Of a stretch of 64,000 bases of DNA, positions 40,532 through 48,393 are shown piece after piece (position 1 is the stretch's first letter; each line of letters starts with the position of its first letter). Origin of the DNA: Streptomyces sp. DG2A-72 (lineage in GTDB: Bacteria > Actinomycetota > Actinomycetes > Streptomycetales > Streptomycetaceae); assembly GCF_030499575.1 (NCBI RefSeq), contig NZ_JASTLC010000001.1, forward strand, positions 6,720,001 through 6,784,000, written 5' to 3'. A program made the translations under genes and the position numbers. Below the pieces are notes generated by a model. That model ran no database searches. It saw only the letters and a program-made list of their open reading frames with translations, and was not told the origin of the DNA.

Positions 40532-42244
40532 GTGCGCATCGGACTGCTTACGGAGGGTGGCTATCCGTATGTGAGCGGTGACGCCAGGCTCTGGTGCGAC
40601 CGGCTCGTGCGCGGGCTCGAGCAGCACGAGTTCGATGTCTACGCGCTCAGCCGCAGTGCACACCAGGAGGACGAGGGCTGGGTGCCGCTGCCGTCGCAGG
40701 TCGGCCGGGTACGGACGGCGCCGCTGTGGACGGCCGAGGACGACGGTGTCCGGTACGGGCGGCGGGCGCGGCGGCGTTTCGCCGACTGCTACGGCGAGTT
40801 GGCGGCTGCCCTGTGTGCGACGGGAGGCATCGGGGCGGAGGCCACCCCTGAGGCAGGGACCACCTCTGAGGCGGACCGTTTCGGCAGCGCGTTGTACGGG
40901 CTCGCTGAACTCGCCCGCGACGAAGGCGGCCTGATGGGAGCGCTCCGCTCCGAGACCGCCGTGCGCGCTCTCGAACGCGCCTGTCGCGCGCGCGGCGCCC
41001 TGGGCACGGTGCGGGAGGTGCGCGTACCCGAGCTCCTCACCGTCGCCGCGCACCTGGAACGCGCCCTGCGCCCCTTGTCGCTCGACTGGTACGAGGACGA
41101 CGGGCTCGGCTCGGTCGACCTGTGCCACGCGGCGTCCGGCGGCCCGGCCGCCCTGCCCGGGCTGGTCGCCCGCCACTTCTCGGGCGTACCGCTGCTGGTG
41201 ACCGAGTACGGCGTACAACTGCGCACGCACTATCTGACCGCCGGCGACGCGGCACCCGCCGTACGGGCCCTGCTCGCGGCCTTCCACGGTCGGCTCGCCG
41301 CCGAGATCTACCGCCGGGCAGCCGTCATCACGCCCGGCAACTCGCACGCCCGCCGCTGGCAGGAGCGCTGCGGCGCCGATCGCGAGAAGCTGCGCACGGT
41401 CTACCCGGGCATGGAGGCCGCCCGTTTCACGGAGGTGGGCGAGGCGCCGGAGTGCGTGGATCCGGACACCCTGGTCTGGGTCGGCCGGATCGAACCCACC
41501 AAGGACCTGGTCTCCCTGCTGCACGCCTTCGCGGAGGTGCGCAAGGAGGAACCGAAGACCCGGCTGCGGATCATCGGCACCCCATCGGGCGCCGAGGGCA
41601 CGGCCTACCTGGCCCACTGCAAGGCACTCGCCGCCCAGCTCTTCCCGGACGAGGCGGAGGGCCCGCACGCGGTCGGCCGCAACCCGGTGACCTTCGAGGA
41701 GATCGGCGGCCCCGAGGCCCCGACGCTCGCCGAGGCGTACGCCGGGGGAGCGGTGGCCGTTCTGTCCAGCGTCGTCGAGGGCTTCCCGATCGGCCTCGTC
41801 GAGGCCATGTTCTGCGGTCGCGCCACGGTGTCCACCGACGTCGGCGCCGTCGTGGAGGTCATCGGCGGCACCGGACTGGTCGTGCCGCCGCGCAATCCGC
41901 GGGCGCTCGCCGACGCGTGCGTGGCGCTGCTGCGCGACCCCGAGCGCCGTGCACGCCTGGGCGCCGCCGCTCGCGCCCGGGCGCTCGAACTCTTCACGGT
42001 CGAGCAGAACACCGCGGCATTCCACGGCATTTATCTGGAGATCGTCTCGCAGTGCCCGGTCCGCCGAGTCGTGCTCGACGACACCGGAGAACCCCTGCCG
42101 TTCGGTGTCCCCGCCGAAGCCCACGTCCCCGGCCGCTGGACCGACCCGGCGGCCCGCGTGGCGGCCCGCGGCGGCCCCGGCTGGGCGACGGGACGGCCGG
42201 TACGCGGGGGCGGCCCCGTACCCGCGACGGAGGGAGCACGATGA
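40532..42244 (+). CDS. PelF-like GT4 glycosyltransferase (DUF3492)
   Basis: 570 residues from GTG 40532 (GGGGG eight bases upstream). The N-terminal DUF3492 segment RIGLLTEGGYPYVSGDARLW matches the PelF signature (TEGxYPYVxGG). The GT4 part shows VYPGMEAARF, LVWVGRIEPTKDLVSLLHAF and VVEGFPIGLVEAMFCGRATV, with the E-x7-E donor motif. PelF uses UDP-glucose-type donors in Pel polysaccharide synthesis. It is the first gene of a four-gene run and overlaps the next by ATGA. Confidence 0.9.
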   Translation: MRIGLLTEGGYPYVSGDARLWCDRLVRGLEQHEFDVYALSRSAHQEDEGWVPLPSQVGRVRTAPLWTAEDDGVRYGRRARRRFADCYGELAAALCATGGIGAEATPEAGTTSEADRFGSALYGLAELARDEGGLMGALRSETAVRALERACRARGALGTVREVRVPELLTVAAHLERALRPLSLDWYEDDGLGSVDLCHAASGGPAALPGLVARHFSGVPLLVTEYGVQLRTHYLTAGDAAPAVRALLAAFHGRLAAEIYRRAAVITPGNSHARRWQERCGADREKLRTVYPGMEAARFTEVGEAPECVDPDTLVWVGRIEPTKDLVSLLHAFAEVRKEEPKTRLRIIGTPSGAEGTAYLAHCKALAAQLFPDEAEGPHAVGRNPVTFEEIGGPEAPTLAEAYAGGAVAVLSSVVEGFPIGLVEAMFCGRATVSTDVGAVVEVIGGTGLVVPPRNPRALADACVALLRDPERRARLGAAARARALELFTVEQNTAAFHGIYLEIVSQCPVRRVVLDDTGEPLPFGVPAEAHVPGRWTDPAARVAARGGPGWATGRPVRGGGPVPATEGAR

Positions 42245-43518
42245 GCGACCTGGGCGAACTGGACCGCCCCGGCACACCGGCCGGCGCCGGAGCGTGGGAC
42301 ACGCGCTCGGAGGAGTGGCTGTCGGGAGCCGCGTGCTTGAGCGATGACGGGCAGCCGCACGCACAGAGCGAGGCAGAGCCCGACAAGCCCGCTCCCGACA
42401 CTGCCCCTGCCCGCGTTCCCGGCCGCCGTGCCGCTGCCGCGGATCCGGTGAAGGCACTGATGCACCGTCACCGTGAGCTGTGCGAACGCGCCGTGGATCC
42501 CCTGGAGATCGCGGCGGGTCTGGAGGCCCACGGCGTCACCGACCGCACCGCGTCCCGCTTCCGCCACCGGGACGTCTTCTCGCTGGCGGAGGAGATGTAC
42601 GCCCGCGTCCCGCGCGACGGCGAGACAACCCACCGCCCCACGCCGCCGACGGCCCTCCGGCTCCGAGCCGACTGGGCGCTGCTCACCCTGCTGCCGGGCG
42701 CACTGTGCGCTGCCACGCTGACCGGCCTGCGCCTCACCCACGGCCAACCACGCCTGATCACGGCGGCCGTGGGCGTCCTGGCCGTGGCCCTGGGCATCCG
42801 CGCGGCCCTGTCCCGCGGCCCGCTCGCCCCGAAGAGCCGCACGCCCGAGCCCGGCAGCGGCCCCTGGACCTGGTGGCTGGTGGCATACGCCGTCCTCGGC
42901 GACGGACTGCTCCGCGCGGCCGTGGCCGGAGGACCCGACGGCCTGCCCACCGGCACCACGGACGGCGGCCCCTGGCCCCTCGCCACCGCACCGGTCCTCG
43001 CCCTCGCCCTGGCCTGCGCCCCCGCGGCGTGGAGCGCCCACCTCTTCGCCGCGCGAGCCCGCCGCAAACTGACGGCCAGCCGTGGCCTGAACGAGTTCAC
43101 CTCCTCCGTACGCCCCCTGCTGTGCGGCACGTTCGCCCTGTTCCTGTGCCTCCTGACCGCCCTCCTCGCCCTGACCGGCGCCGCCCTCGACGAGCCCGCG
43201 CCCTACGCCCAGACCGTCGCCCTGGGCGCCCTCCTGTTCCTGGCCCGCCTCCTCACCGCCCACGGCTTCACGCACGCCCCCGCGGTCGTCCTCATCGCGA
43301 CGGCGACCGTCGAAGGAGCGGCCCTGGCCACGGTCTTCGCGGGCCGCCTCCCCGGCTGCGGCTTCCTGGCCACCCCGGTCGACACGCTCGTCGAGACCTG
43401 GGGCCCCGGCAGCGTCCCCGCCCTCGCCTGCGGAGCCGCCGCCCTGACCCTCCTGCTCCACGCGAACCGCCGGCTGACGAGGGCGTCGGCCCACGCGCGA
43501 TCGGACGGGTCGCCATGA
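42241..43518 (+). CDS. Polytopic membrane protein of the exopolysaccharide-like cluster
   Basis: 425 residues, ATG coupled to the glycosyltransferase stop, GGAGGGAG upstream. The first 130 residues are cytoplasmic with a helical block (HRHRELCERAVDPLEIAAGLEA, shown in part as CERAVDPLEIAAGLEAHGVT). About eight hydrophobic helices follow between residues 140 and 410. I recognise no family. By position it could be the membrane component that exports or polymerises the product of the PelF-like enzyme, as PelG does; sequence similarity to PelG is not visible to me. Confidence 0.75.
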   Translation: MSDLGELDRPGTPAGAGAWDTRSEEWLSGAACLSDDGQPHAQSEAEPDKPAPDTAPARVPGRRAAAADPVKALMHRHRELCERAVDPLEIAAGLEAHGVTDRTASRFRHRDVFSLAEEMYARVPRDGETTHRPTPPTALRLRADWALLTLLPGALCAATLTGLRLTHGQPRLITAAVGVLAVALGIRAALSRGPLAPKSRTPEPGSGPWTWWLVAYAVLGDGLLRAAVAGGPDGLPTGTTDGGPWPLATAPVLALALACAPAAWSAHLFAARARRKLTASRGLNEFTSSVRPLLCGTFALFLCLLTALLALTGAALDEPAPYAQTVALGALLFLARLLTAHGFTHAPAVVLIATATVEGAALATVFAGRLPGCGFLATPVDTLVETWGPGSVPALACGAAALTLLLHANRRLTRASAHARSDGSP

Positions 43519-43635
43519 GACGCGCACCGGACGAGTCGCCATGACACACGACGCGACAGCGGGCGACACACATCCCGGCCGGTCGGCCGCATGCCGGCCG
43601 CCCCGAACCACCACCCCCGAGAAGGAGAACCCCAG

Positions 43636-43683
43636 ATGATCACCTCCCGACCCGGAACCTCGGCCCCGGGAGCCGCCCGATGA
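43636..43683 (+). CDS. Possible 15-codon leader peptide upstream of the epimerase
   Basis: ATG at 43636 with a strong GAAGGAGA upstream reads ITSRPGTSAPGAAR and stops at TGA 43681-43683, overlapping the ATG of the epimerase (ATGA). It could couple translation. Alternatively it is chance, because the epimerase also has its own GGGAG seven bases upstream. Confidence 0.35.
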   Translation: MITSRPGTSAPGAAR

Positions 43684-44639
43684 GGGTCCTGCTGATCGGA
43701 GCCAACGGCTACCTCGGCCGCTTCGTCGCCGACCGTCTGCTCGCCGACCCGGCCGTCCAGCTCACCGCGCTCGGCCGCGGCGACGACGCGGACGTCCGCT
43801 TCGACCTCGCGTCCGGCAGCCCCGGCGCGCTCACCCGCTTCCTCGACGCGGTGCACCCCGGCGTGGTCGTCAACTGCGCCGGAGCCACCCGAGGCGGCGC
43901 CCGGGAACTCACCCGCCACAACACCGTCGCCGTGGCCACGGTCTGCGAGGCTCTTCGCCGCAGCGGCTGTGGCGCCCGCCTCGTCCAGATCGGCTGCGGC
44001 GCCGAGTACGGGCCCAGCCAGCCCGGCTCCTCCACGGCCGAGGACGCCGTGCCCCGCCCCGGCGGCCCGTACGGCGTCAGCAAACTCGCCGCCACCGAAC
44101 TCGTCCTCGGCTCCGGCCTGGACGCCGTGGTCCTCCGCGTCTTCTCACCGGCAGGCCCCGGCACGCCCGCCGGCTCCCCGCTCGGCCGCCTGGCGGAGGC
44201 CATGCGTCGCGCCATGCAGTCCGGCGACGGCGAGCTCAAACTCGGCGGCCTCGGCGCCCAGCGCGACTTCATCGACGTGCGCGACGTCGCCCGCGCCGTG
44301 CACGCCGCCTCGCTCTCCGCCGCGCAGGGCGTCATCAACATCGGCTCGGGACGCGCCGTCCGTCTCCGTGACGCCGCGGCGGTCCTCGCGCGCGTGGCCG
44401 GATACGGCGGGGCCCTCCACGAACTCGACGGGCACCCCGGCCCGTTGAGGGCGTCCATCGGCCACCCCCGCTCCGAATCGGACCACGCGGCCCCGGTCGC
44501 GTACCCGTACCCGGACGGCTGCGGCAGCTGGCAGCAGGCCGATGTGCGCACCGCACGTGACCGGCTCGGCTGGCGCCCCCGGATCAATCTCGAAGAGTCC
44601 CTCGCCGACATCTGGATGGAGGCGGCATGCCGCATCTGA
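43680..44639 (+). CDS. NAD-dependent nucleotide-sugar epimerase/dehydratase
   Basis: 319-residue extended SDR enzyme. GANGYLGRFVADRL is the NAD-binding glycine motif, GCGAEYGP replaces the usual SSAExYG, and PYGVSKLAATELVL carries the catalytic YxxxK. RDFIDVRDVARAVHAA and GVINIGSGRAVRL are typical of UDP-glucose 4-epimerase-like enzymes. It probably converts a UDP-sugar for the PelF-like transferase. The stop overlaps the spherulin-like gene (13 bases). Confidence 0.88.
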   Translation: MRVLLIGANGYLGRFVADRLLADPAVQLTALGRGDDADVRFDLASGSPGALTRFLDAVHPGVVVNCAGATRGGARELTRHNTVAVATVCEALRRSGCGARLVQIGCGAEYGPSQPGSSTAEDAVPRPGGPYGVSKLAATELVLGSGLDAVVLRVFSPAGPGTPAGSPLGRLAEAMRRAMQSGDGELKLGGLGAQRDFIDVRDVARAVHAASLSAAQGVINIGSGRAVRLRDAAAVLARVAGYGGALHELDGHPGPLRASIGHPRSESDHAAPVAYPYPDGCGSWQQADVRTARDRLGWRPRINLEESLADIWMEAACRI

Positions 44640-45376
44640 CCAGCACCAATTCGAGCACTGCCAGCACTGACCTGCGCACCGGATTCGGCATCCCGGGTTT
44701 CGCGCACCCCCTCGTCGCCCCCGCCGAGTGGGCCGAACTCACCCGCCCCGGCACCCCGGTGCACTGGGCCGTCCTCAATGTCGCCGACGGCCCGGGCACC
44801 CGCCCCGACCCGCACTGCCTGGAAGCGGCAGGCCGGCTCCGCAACGCGGGCCTGCGCGTCCTCGGCCACCTCGACACCACCTACGGCGCCCGGGTCCTCG
44901 GCGAGCTGATCTCCGAAGCGCACCGCTATCTCGACTGGTACCAGGTCGACGGCTTCCTCCTGGACCGCTGTCCCACCGAAGGCGCCGCACTCCCGGAGAT
45001 CCACCGCACGGTCACCACGCTCCGCGCGATCAGTGACGACCCCCACATCGTCCTCGGCCACGGCACCCATCCCCACCCCGGCTACGCCGAGAGCGCCGAC
45101 CAACTGGTCACCTTCTCCGGGCCGTGGAGCGACTACCGCTGGTCGCAGGTGGCGGAGTGGACCGCCGACCACCCGCCCGAGCGCTTCTGCCACTTGGTGC
45201 ACGGAGTGCCCCTCGGACACCTCGACGAGGCTCTGCGCATCGCCCGCTGGCAGGGTGCCTCGACGATCTGGTTCACCGACCGCACGGACCACGGCGGCCG
45301 CACCGACCCCTGGGAGACGATGCCCGGCTACTGGGACGAAATCGTCTCGCGGGTCGGAACGGGTGTCTCGGAATGA
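44627..45376 (+). CDS. Spherulin-4/Sph3-like (GH135-type fold) protein
   Basis: 249 residues. VLGHLDTTYGARVLGELISEA, then WYQVDGFLLDRCPT, and HGTHPHPGYAESADQLVTF follow the spherulin-4 pattern (GYVxTxYG; WYxVDGIFFDE; NPGTxPxxxY; VxFEG). Relatives include fungal Sph3, a galactosaminogalactan hydrolase. Here the positions I expect to be catalytic differ: LLDR instead of FFDE, GHGT instead of NPGT and TFSG instead of VFEG. No signal peptide is visible. It overlaps the epimerase gene by 13 bases and closes the cluster. Confidence 0.82.
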   Translation: MPHLTSTNSSTASTDLRTGFGIPGFAHPLVAPAEWAELTRPGTPVHWAVLNVADGPGTRPDPHCLEAAGRLRNAGLRVLGHLDTTYGARVLGELISEAHRYLDWYQVDGFLLDRCPTEGAALPEIHRTVTTLRAISDDPHIVLGHGTHPHPGYAESADQLVTFSGPWSDYRWSQVAEWTADHPPERFCHLVHGVPLGHLDEALRIARWQGASTIWFTDRTDHGGRTDPWETMPGYWDEIVSRVGTGVSE

Positions 45377-45395
45377 AAAAGCGCATGGCACTGTT
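45370..45395 (+). promoter_or_regulatory. Sigma-R-type promoter of moeZ
   Basis: GGAAT (45370-45374), 18 bases, GTT (45393-45395), an exact match to the sigma-R consensus. Transcription would start near 45402, 38 bases before the moeZ GTG. It overlaps the stop codon of the spherulin-like gene. Confidence 0.75.
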
Positions 45396-45439
45396 ACGGG
45401 GAGAACAACTGTAGTGATTGACCGACCAACGGAGCCCCC

Positions 45440-46618
45440 GTGTCGCTGCCACCCCTGGTCGAGCCAGCTCCTGAGCTCACCGTAGACGAGGTCCGCAGGT
45501 ACTCCCGTCACCTGATCATCCCTGACGTCGGGATGGACGGGCAGAAGCGGCTGAAGAACGCCAAGGTGCTCTGTGTGGGCGCCGGCGGCCTGGGCTCGCC
45601 GGCGCTGATGTACCTGGCCGCCGCGGGCGTCGGCACCCTCGGCATCGTGGAGTTCGACGAGGTCGACGAGTCGAACCTGCAGCGCCAGATCATCCACAGC
45701 CAGGCCGACATCGGCCGCTCCAAGGCCGAGTCGGCCCGCGACTCCGTCAAGGGCATCAACCCGTACGTGAACGTGATCCTTCACGAGGAGCGGCTCGAGG
45801 CCGACAACGTGATGGACATCTTCAGCCAGTACGACCTGATCGTCGACGGCACGGACAACTTCGCGACCCGCTACCTGGTCAACGACGCCTGCGTGCTGCT
45901 GAACAAGCCGTACGTCTGGGGTTCGATCTACCGCTTCGACGGCCAGGCCTCCGTCTTCTGGTCCGAGCACGGCCCCTGCTACCGCTGCCTCTACCCGGAG
46001 CCCCCGCCCCCCGGCATGGTCCCCTCCTGCGCCGAGGGCGGTGTCCTGGGCGTGCTGTGCGCGTCCATCGGCTCCATCCAGGTCAACGAGGCCATCAAGC
46101 TCCTCGCGGGCATCGGCGAGCCGCTCGTCGGCCGCCTGATGATCTACGACGCCCTGGAGATGCAGTACCGCCAGGTCAAGGTCCGCAAGGACCCCAACTG
46201 CGCGGTCTGCGGCGAGAACCCGACCGTCACCGAGCTCATCGACTACGAGGCCTTCTGCGGCGTCGTCTCCGAGGAGGCTCAGGAGGCCGCGGCCGGTTCG
46301 ACGATCACTCCCAAGCAGCTCAAGGAGTGGATCGACGACGGCGAGAACATCGAGATCATCGACGTCCGCGAGATCAACGAGTACGAGATCGTCTCCATCC
46401 CGGGCGCCAAGCTGATCCCGAAGAACGAGTTCCTCATGGGCACCGCCCTGGAGACCCTCCCGCAGGACAAGAAGATCGTCTTGCACTGCAAGACGGGTGT
46501 CCGCAGTGCGGAAGTCCTCGCCGTGCTGAAGTCCGCGGGCTTCGCGGACGCCGTGCACGTCGGCGGCGGTGTGATCGGCTGGGTCAACCAGATCGAGCCG
46601 AGCAAGCCGGTCTACTGA
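45440..46618 (+). CDS. moeZ: MoeZ, adenylyltransferase/sulfurtransferase with rhodanese domain
   Basis: 392 residues. E1-like domain: VLCVGAGGLGSPALMYLAAAG (ATP site), DSVKGINPYV, DGTDNFATRYLVND; zinc cysteines in CYRCLYPE and NCAVCGE. Rhodanese domain from about 290 with active loop CKTGVRS (Cys350). It adenylates and thiolates ubiquitin-like sulfur carriers for molybdopterin, thiamin, cysteine and secondary-metabolite pathways. The start is GTG with GGAG upstream. Its promoter is of the sigma-R type, consistent with sulfur and redox control. Confidence 0.96.
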   Translation: MSLPPLVEPAPELTVDEVRRYSRHLIIPDVGMDGQKRLKNAKVLCVGAGGLGSPALMYLAAAGVGTLGIVEFDEVDESNLQRQIIHSQADIGRSKAESARDSVKGINPYVNVILHEERLEADNVMDIFSQYDLIVDGTDNFATRYLVNDACVLLNKPYVWGSIYRFDGQASVFWSEHGPCYRCLYPEPPPPGMVPSCAEGGVLGVLCASIGSIQVNEAIKLLAGIGEPLVGRLMIYDALEMQYRQVKVRKDPNCAVCGENPTVTELIDYEAFCGVVSEEAQEAAAGSTITPKQLKEWIDDGENIEIIDVREINEYEIVSIPGAKLIPKNEFLMGTALETLPQDKKIVLHCKTGVRSAEVLAVLKSAGFADAVHVGGGVIGWVNQIEPSKPVY

Positions 46619-46633
46619 CCTCAGATCTCCCGA

Positions 46634-46678
46634 ACGGCGGGGGTCGCATGCACCACGGGTGCGCGCGGCCCCCGCCGT
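46634..46678. terminator. Bidirectional terminator between moeZ and the peptidase genes
   Basis: ACGGCGGGGGTCGC pairs with GCGGCCCCCGCCGT (one G-T pair); an inner GCACC/GGTGC stem can also form. Located between convergent stops. Confidence 0.85.
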
Positions 46679-46680
46679 CG

Positions 46681-48255
46681 TCATGAACAGACCTTGCCGT
46701 CCTTCGGCACCTTGCCGTCGAGCAGATACGCGTTCACGGTCGAGTCGAGGCAGCCGTTCCCGTTGCCGTACGCGCCGTGACCCTCGCCCTTCCAGGTCAG
46801 CATCACGCCGACGCCCCGGCCCAGTTCGTCCGCCATCCTGCGGGCGCCCTCGTACGGCGTCGCCGGGTCGCCGGTGGTGCCGACCACAAGGATCGGCGCC
46901 GCTCCCGGCGCACTCACTTCCGGGGTCTCGTGCTGTCCGGGCACCGGCCAGTCGTGGCAGAAGCCGGCCGTGTCCCAGCCGAAGAAGTCCCCGAAGACCG
47001 GCGAGATCTTCTCGAACTTCGGCAGCAGCTTCTTCGTCTCGGCGGCCTTCGGCCGCTCCTTGTCGTCCAAGCACGATATGACCCGTTGTGAGTGGGTCGT
47101 CGTGCCGTAGTGCCCCGAGGCGTCGCGTTCGTTGTAGCCGTCGGCGAGCGCCAGGAGTTCGGAGCCGTCGCCTTCCTCCGCCGCCGTCAGGGCACTGGTC
47201 AGCGTCGGCCAGGCCGACTGGTCGTACAGCGGCAGCGCGATGCCGATGACCGCGAGCGTCTGCGTCAACTCCCGGCCGGACGACGTCGGCAGCGGATCCG
47301 CCTCGATCCGGTCCAGTAGGCCCGCGATCTTCCGGGAGCCCTCCGCTGGGTCCTGGCCGGTGGACTTCACGTAGTTGTCCAGCGCGCGCTGGAAGCCCCT
47401 GGCCTGGTTCTCGGCGTGACCCACCGTCCCGGCGGTCGGGTCGACGACCGCGTCCAGGATCAGCCGCCCCACGTTCTTCGGGAACAAGTGGGCGTAGACG
47501 CCGCCGAGTTCGGTGCCGTAGGAGATGCCGAAGTAGTGCATCTTGGCATCGCCGAGGACCTGGCGCATCAGGTCCATGTCGCGGGCGGTGTCCGTGGTGG
47601 ACACATGCGCCATCAGCTTCCCGGCGTCCTGCTCGCAGCCCCCGCCGAAGTCGGCGGCGTCCTGGAGGTAGGCCCTTTCCTCTGCCGCGGTGTCCGGTGT
47701 GGTGTCGATCGCCTCCGCGGCCTGGATCTCCTTGTCGCCGCGGCAGCGGACACCCTCACTGGCGGCAACGCCGCGCGGGTCCCAGCTCACCAGGTCGTAG
47801 CGCTCGCGGAGCAGGGAGTACGACGGTGAGAACGACGGCAGGGCGGAGACGCCCGAGCCACCCGGGCCGCCGAAGTTGAACAGCAGCGAGCCGATGCGGT
47901 CGTCCCCGGTGGCCTTGGCACGGATCAGCGCGAGGCCGATCGTCTCGCCGTCCGGCTTCGCCCAGTCCAGCGGCACCTTGAGCCTCGCGCACTGCCAGTC
48001 GCCGCCGGGCGCGGGCGAGTCCGCGGTGGCCTCGCAGCGCCCCCAGTCCAGCTTCTGTGAGGTCAGTGAGGAGGGCAGCGGATCCGCCGTACCGCCCGCC
48101 GTGCCGGAGGAACCGGACGACGGCGCCGTAGCCGAGGACCGCCCCCCGCTGCTCTCCTCCCCGTCCTTGCCGTCGTCGGACGAGCCGCTGCCGCAGCCCG
48201 CCGCCAGCAGTGCGGCGGCGGCCGTCAGAGCCGTCCACCGGACGATACGCGCCAT
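46681..48255 (-). CDS. Secreted lipoprotein tripeptidyl aminopeptidase-like hydrolase (copy 1)
   Basis: 524 residues. Signal peptide with lipobox LLAAGC, Gly/Ser-rich linker, then an alpha/beta-hydrolase of the Tap/SlpD/SlpE family: LLFNFGGPGGSGVSAL, FGISYGTELGGVYAHLFP (nucleophile Ser), VVGTTGDPATPYEGA (Asp), KGEGHGAYG (His), ending DGKVPKDGKVCS. It would cleave N-terminal peptides outside the cell. ATG 48255 has GGGGGAA upstream. It follows its paralogue at 48394 on the same strand. Confidence 0.92.
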   Translation of the reverse strand: MARIVRWTALTAAAALLAAGCGSGSSDDGKDGEESSGGRSSATAPSSGSSGTAGGTADPLPSSLTSQKLDWGRCEATADSPAPGGDWQCARLKVPLDWAKPDGETIGLALIRAKATGDDRIGSLLFNFGGPGGSGVSALPSFSPSYSLLRERYDLVSWDPRGVAASEGVRCRGDKEIQAAEAIDTTPDTAAEERAYLQDAADFGGGCEQDAGKLMAHVSTTDTARDMDLMRQVLGDAKMHYFGISYGTELGGVYAHLFPKNVGRLILDAVVDPTAGTVGHAENQARGFQRALDNYVKSTGQDPAEGSRKIAGLLDRIEADPLPTSSGRELTQTLAVIGIALPLYDQSAWPTLTSALTAAEEGDGSELLALADGYNERDASGHYGTTTHSQRVISCLDDKERPKAAETKKLLPKFEKISPVFGDFFGWDTAGFCHDWPVPGQHETPEVSAPGAAPILVVGTTGDPATPYEGARRMADELGRGVGVMLTWKGEGHGAYGNGNGCLDSTVNAYLLDGKVPKDGKVCS

Positions 48256-48393
48256 GTGCACTTCCCCCCTCGCAAGCCGTCCGCGTGGATCCGCGGATGG
48301 CGGTCAGGCCATGGTAGGCGGATCTCGCAGCACCTGCCGGGCCTTGTGGATAACCTTTTGACCTGCATTTTTGCCTGGATTTCAGTCCCGGCT

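Noticed and set aside
45373..45414. 13-codon frame with a TTA (bldA) codon, coupled by ATGA to the spherulin-like gene
   Set aside because: It coincides with the sigma-R promoter of moeZ; the TTA is created by the -10 GTTAC and there is no ribosome site for it.
43709..47074. Open frame of 1121 codons on the minus strand
   Set aside because: It is the antisense shadow of the epimerase, spherulin-like and moeZ genes; composition follows codon-position GC bias and it has no recognisable domain.
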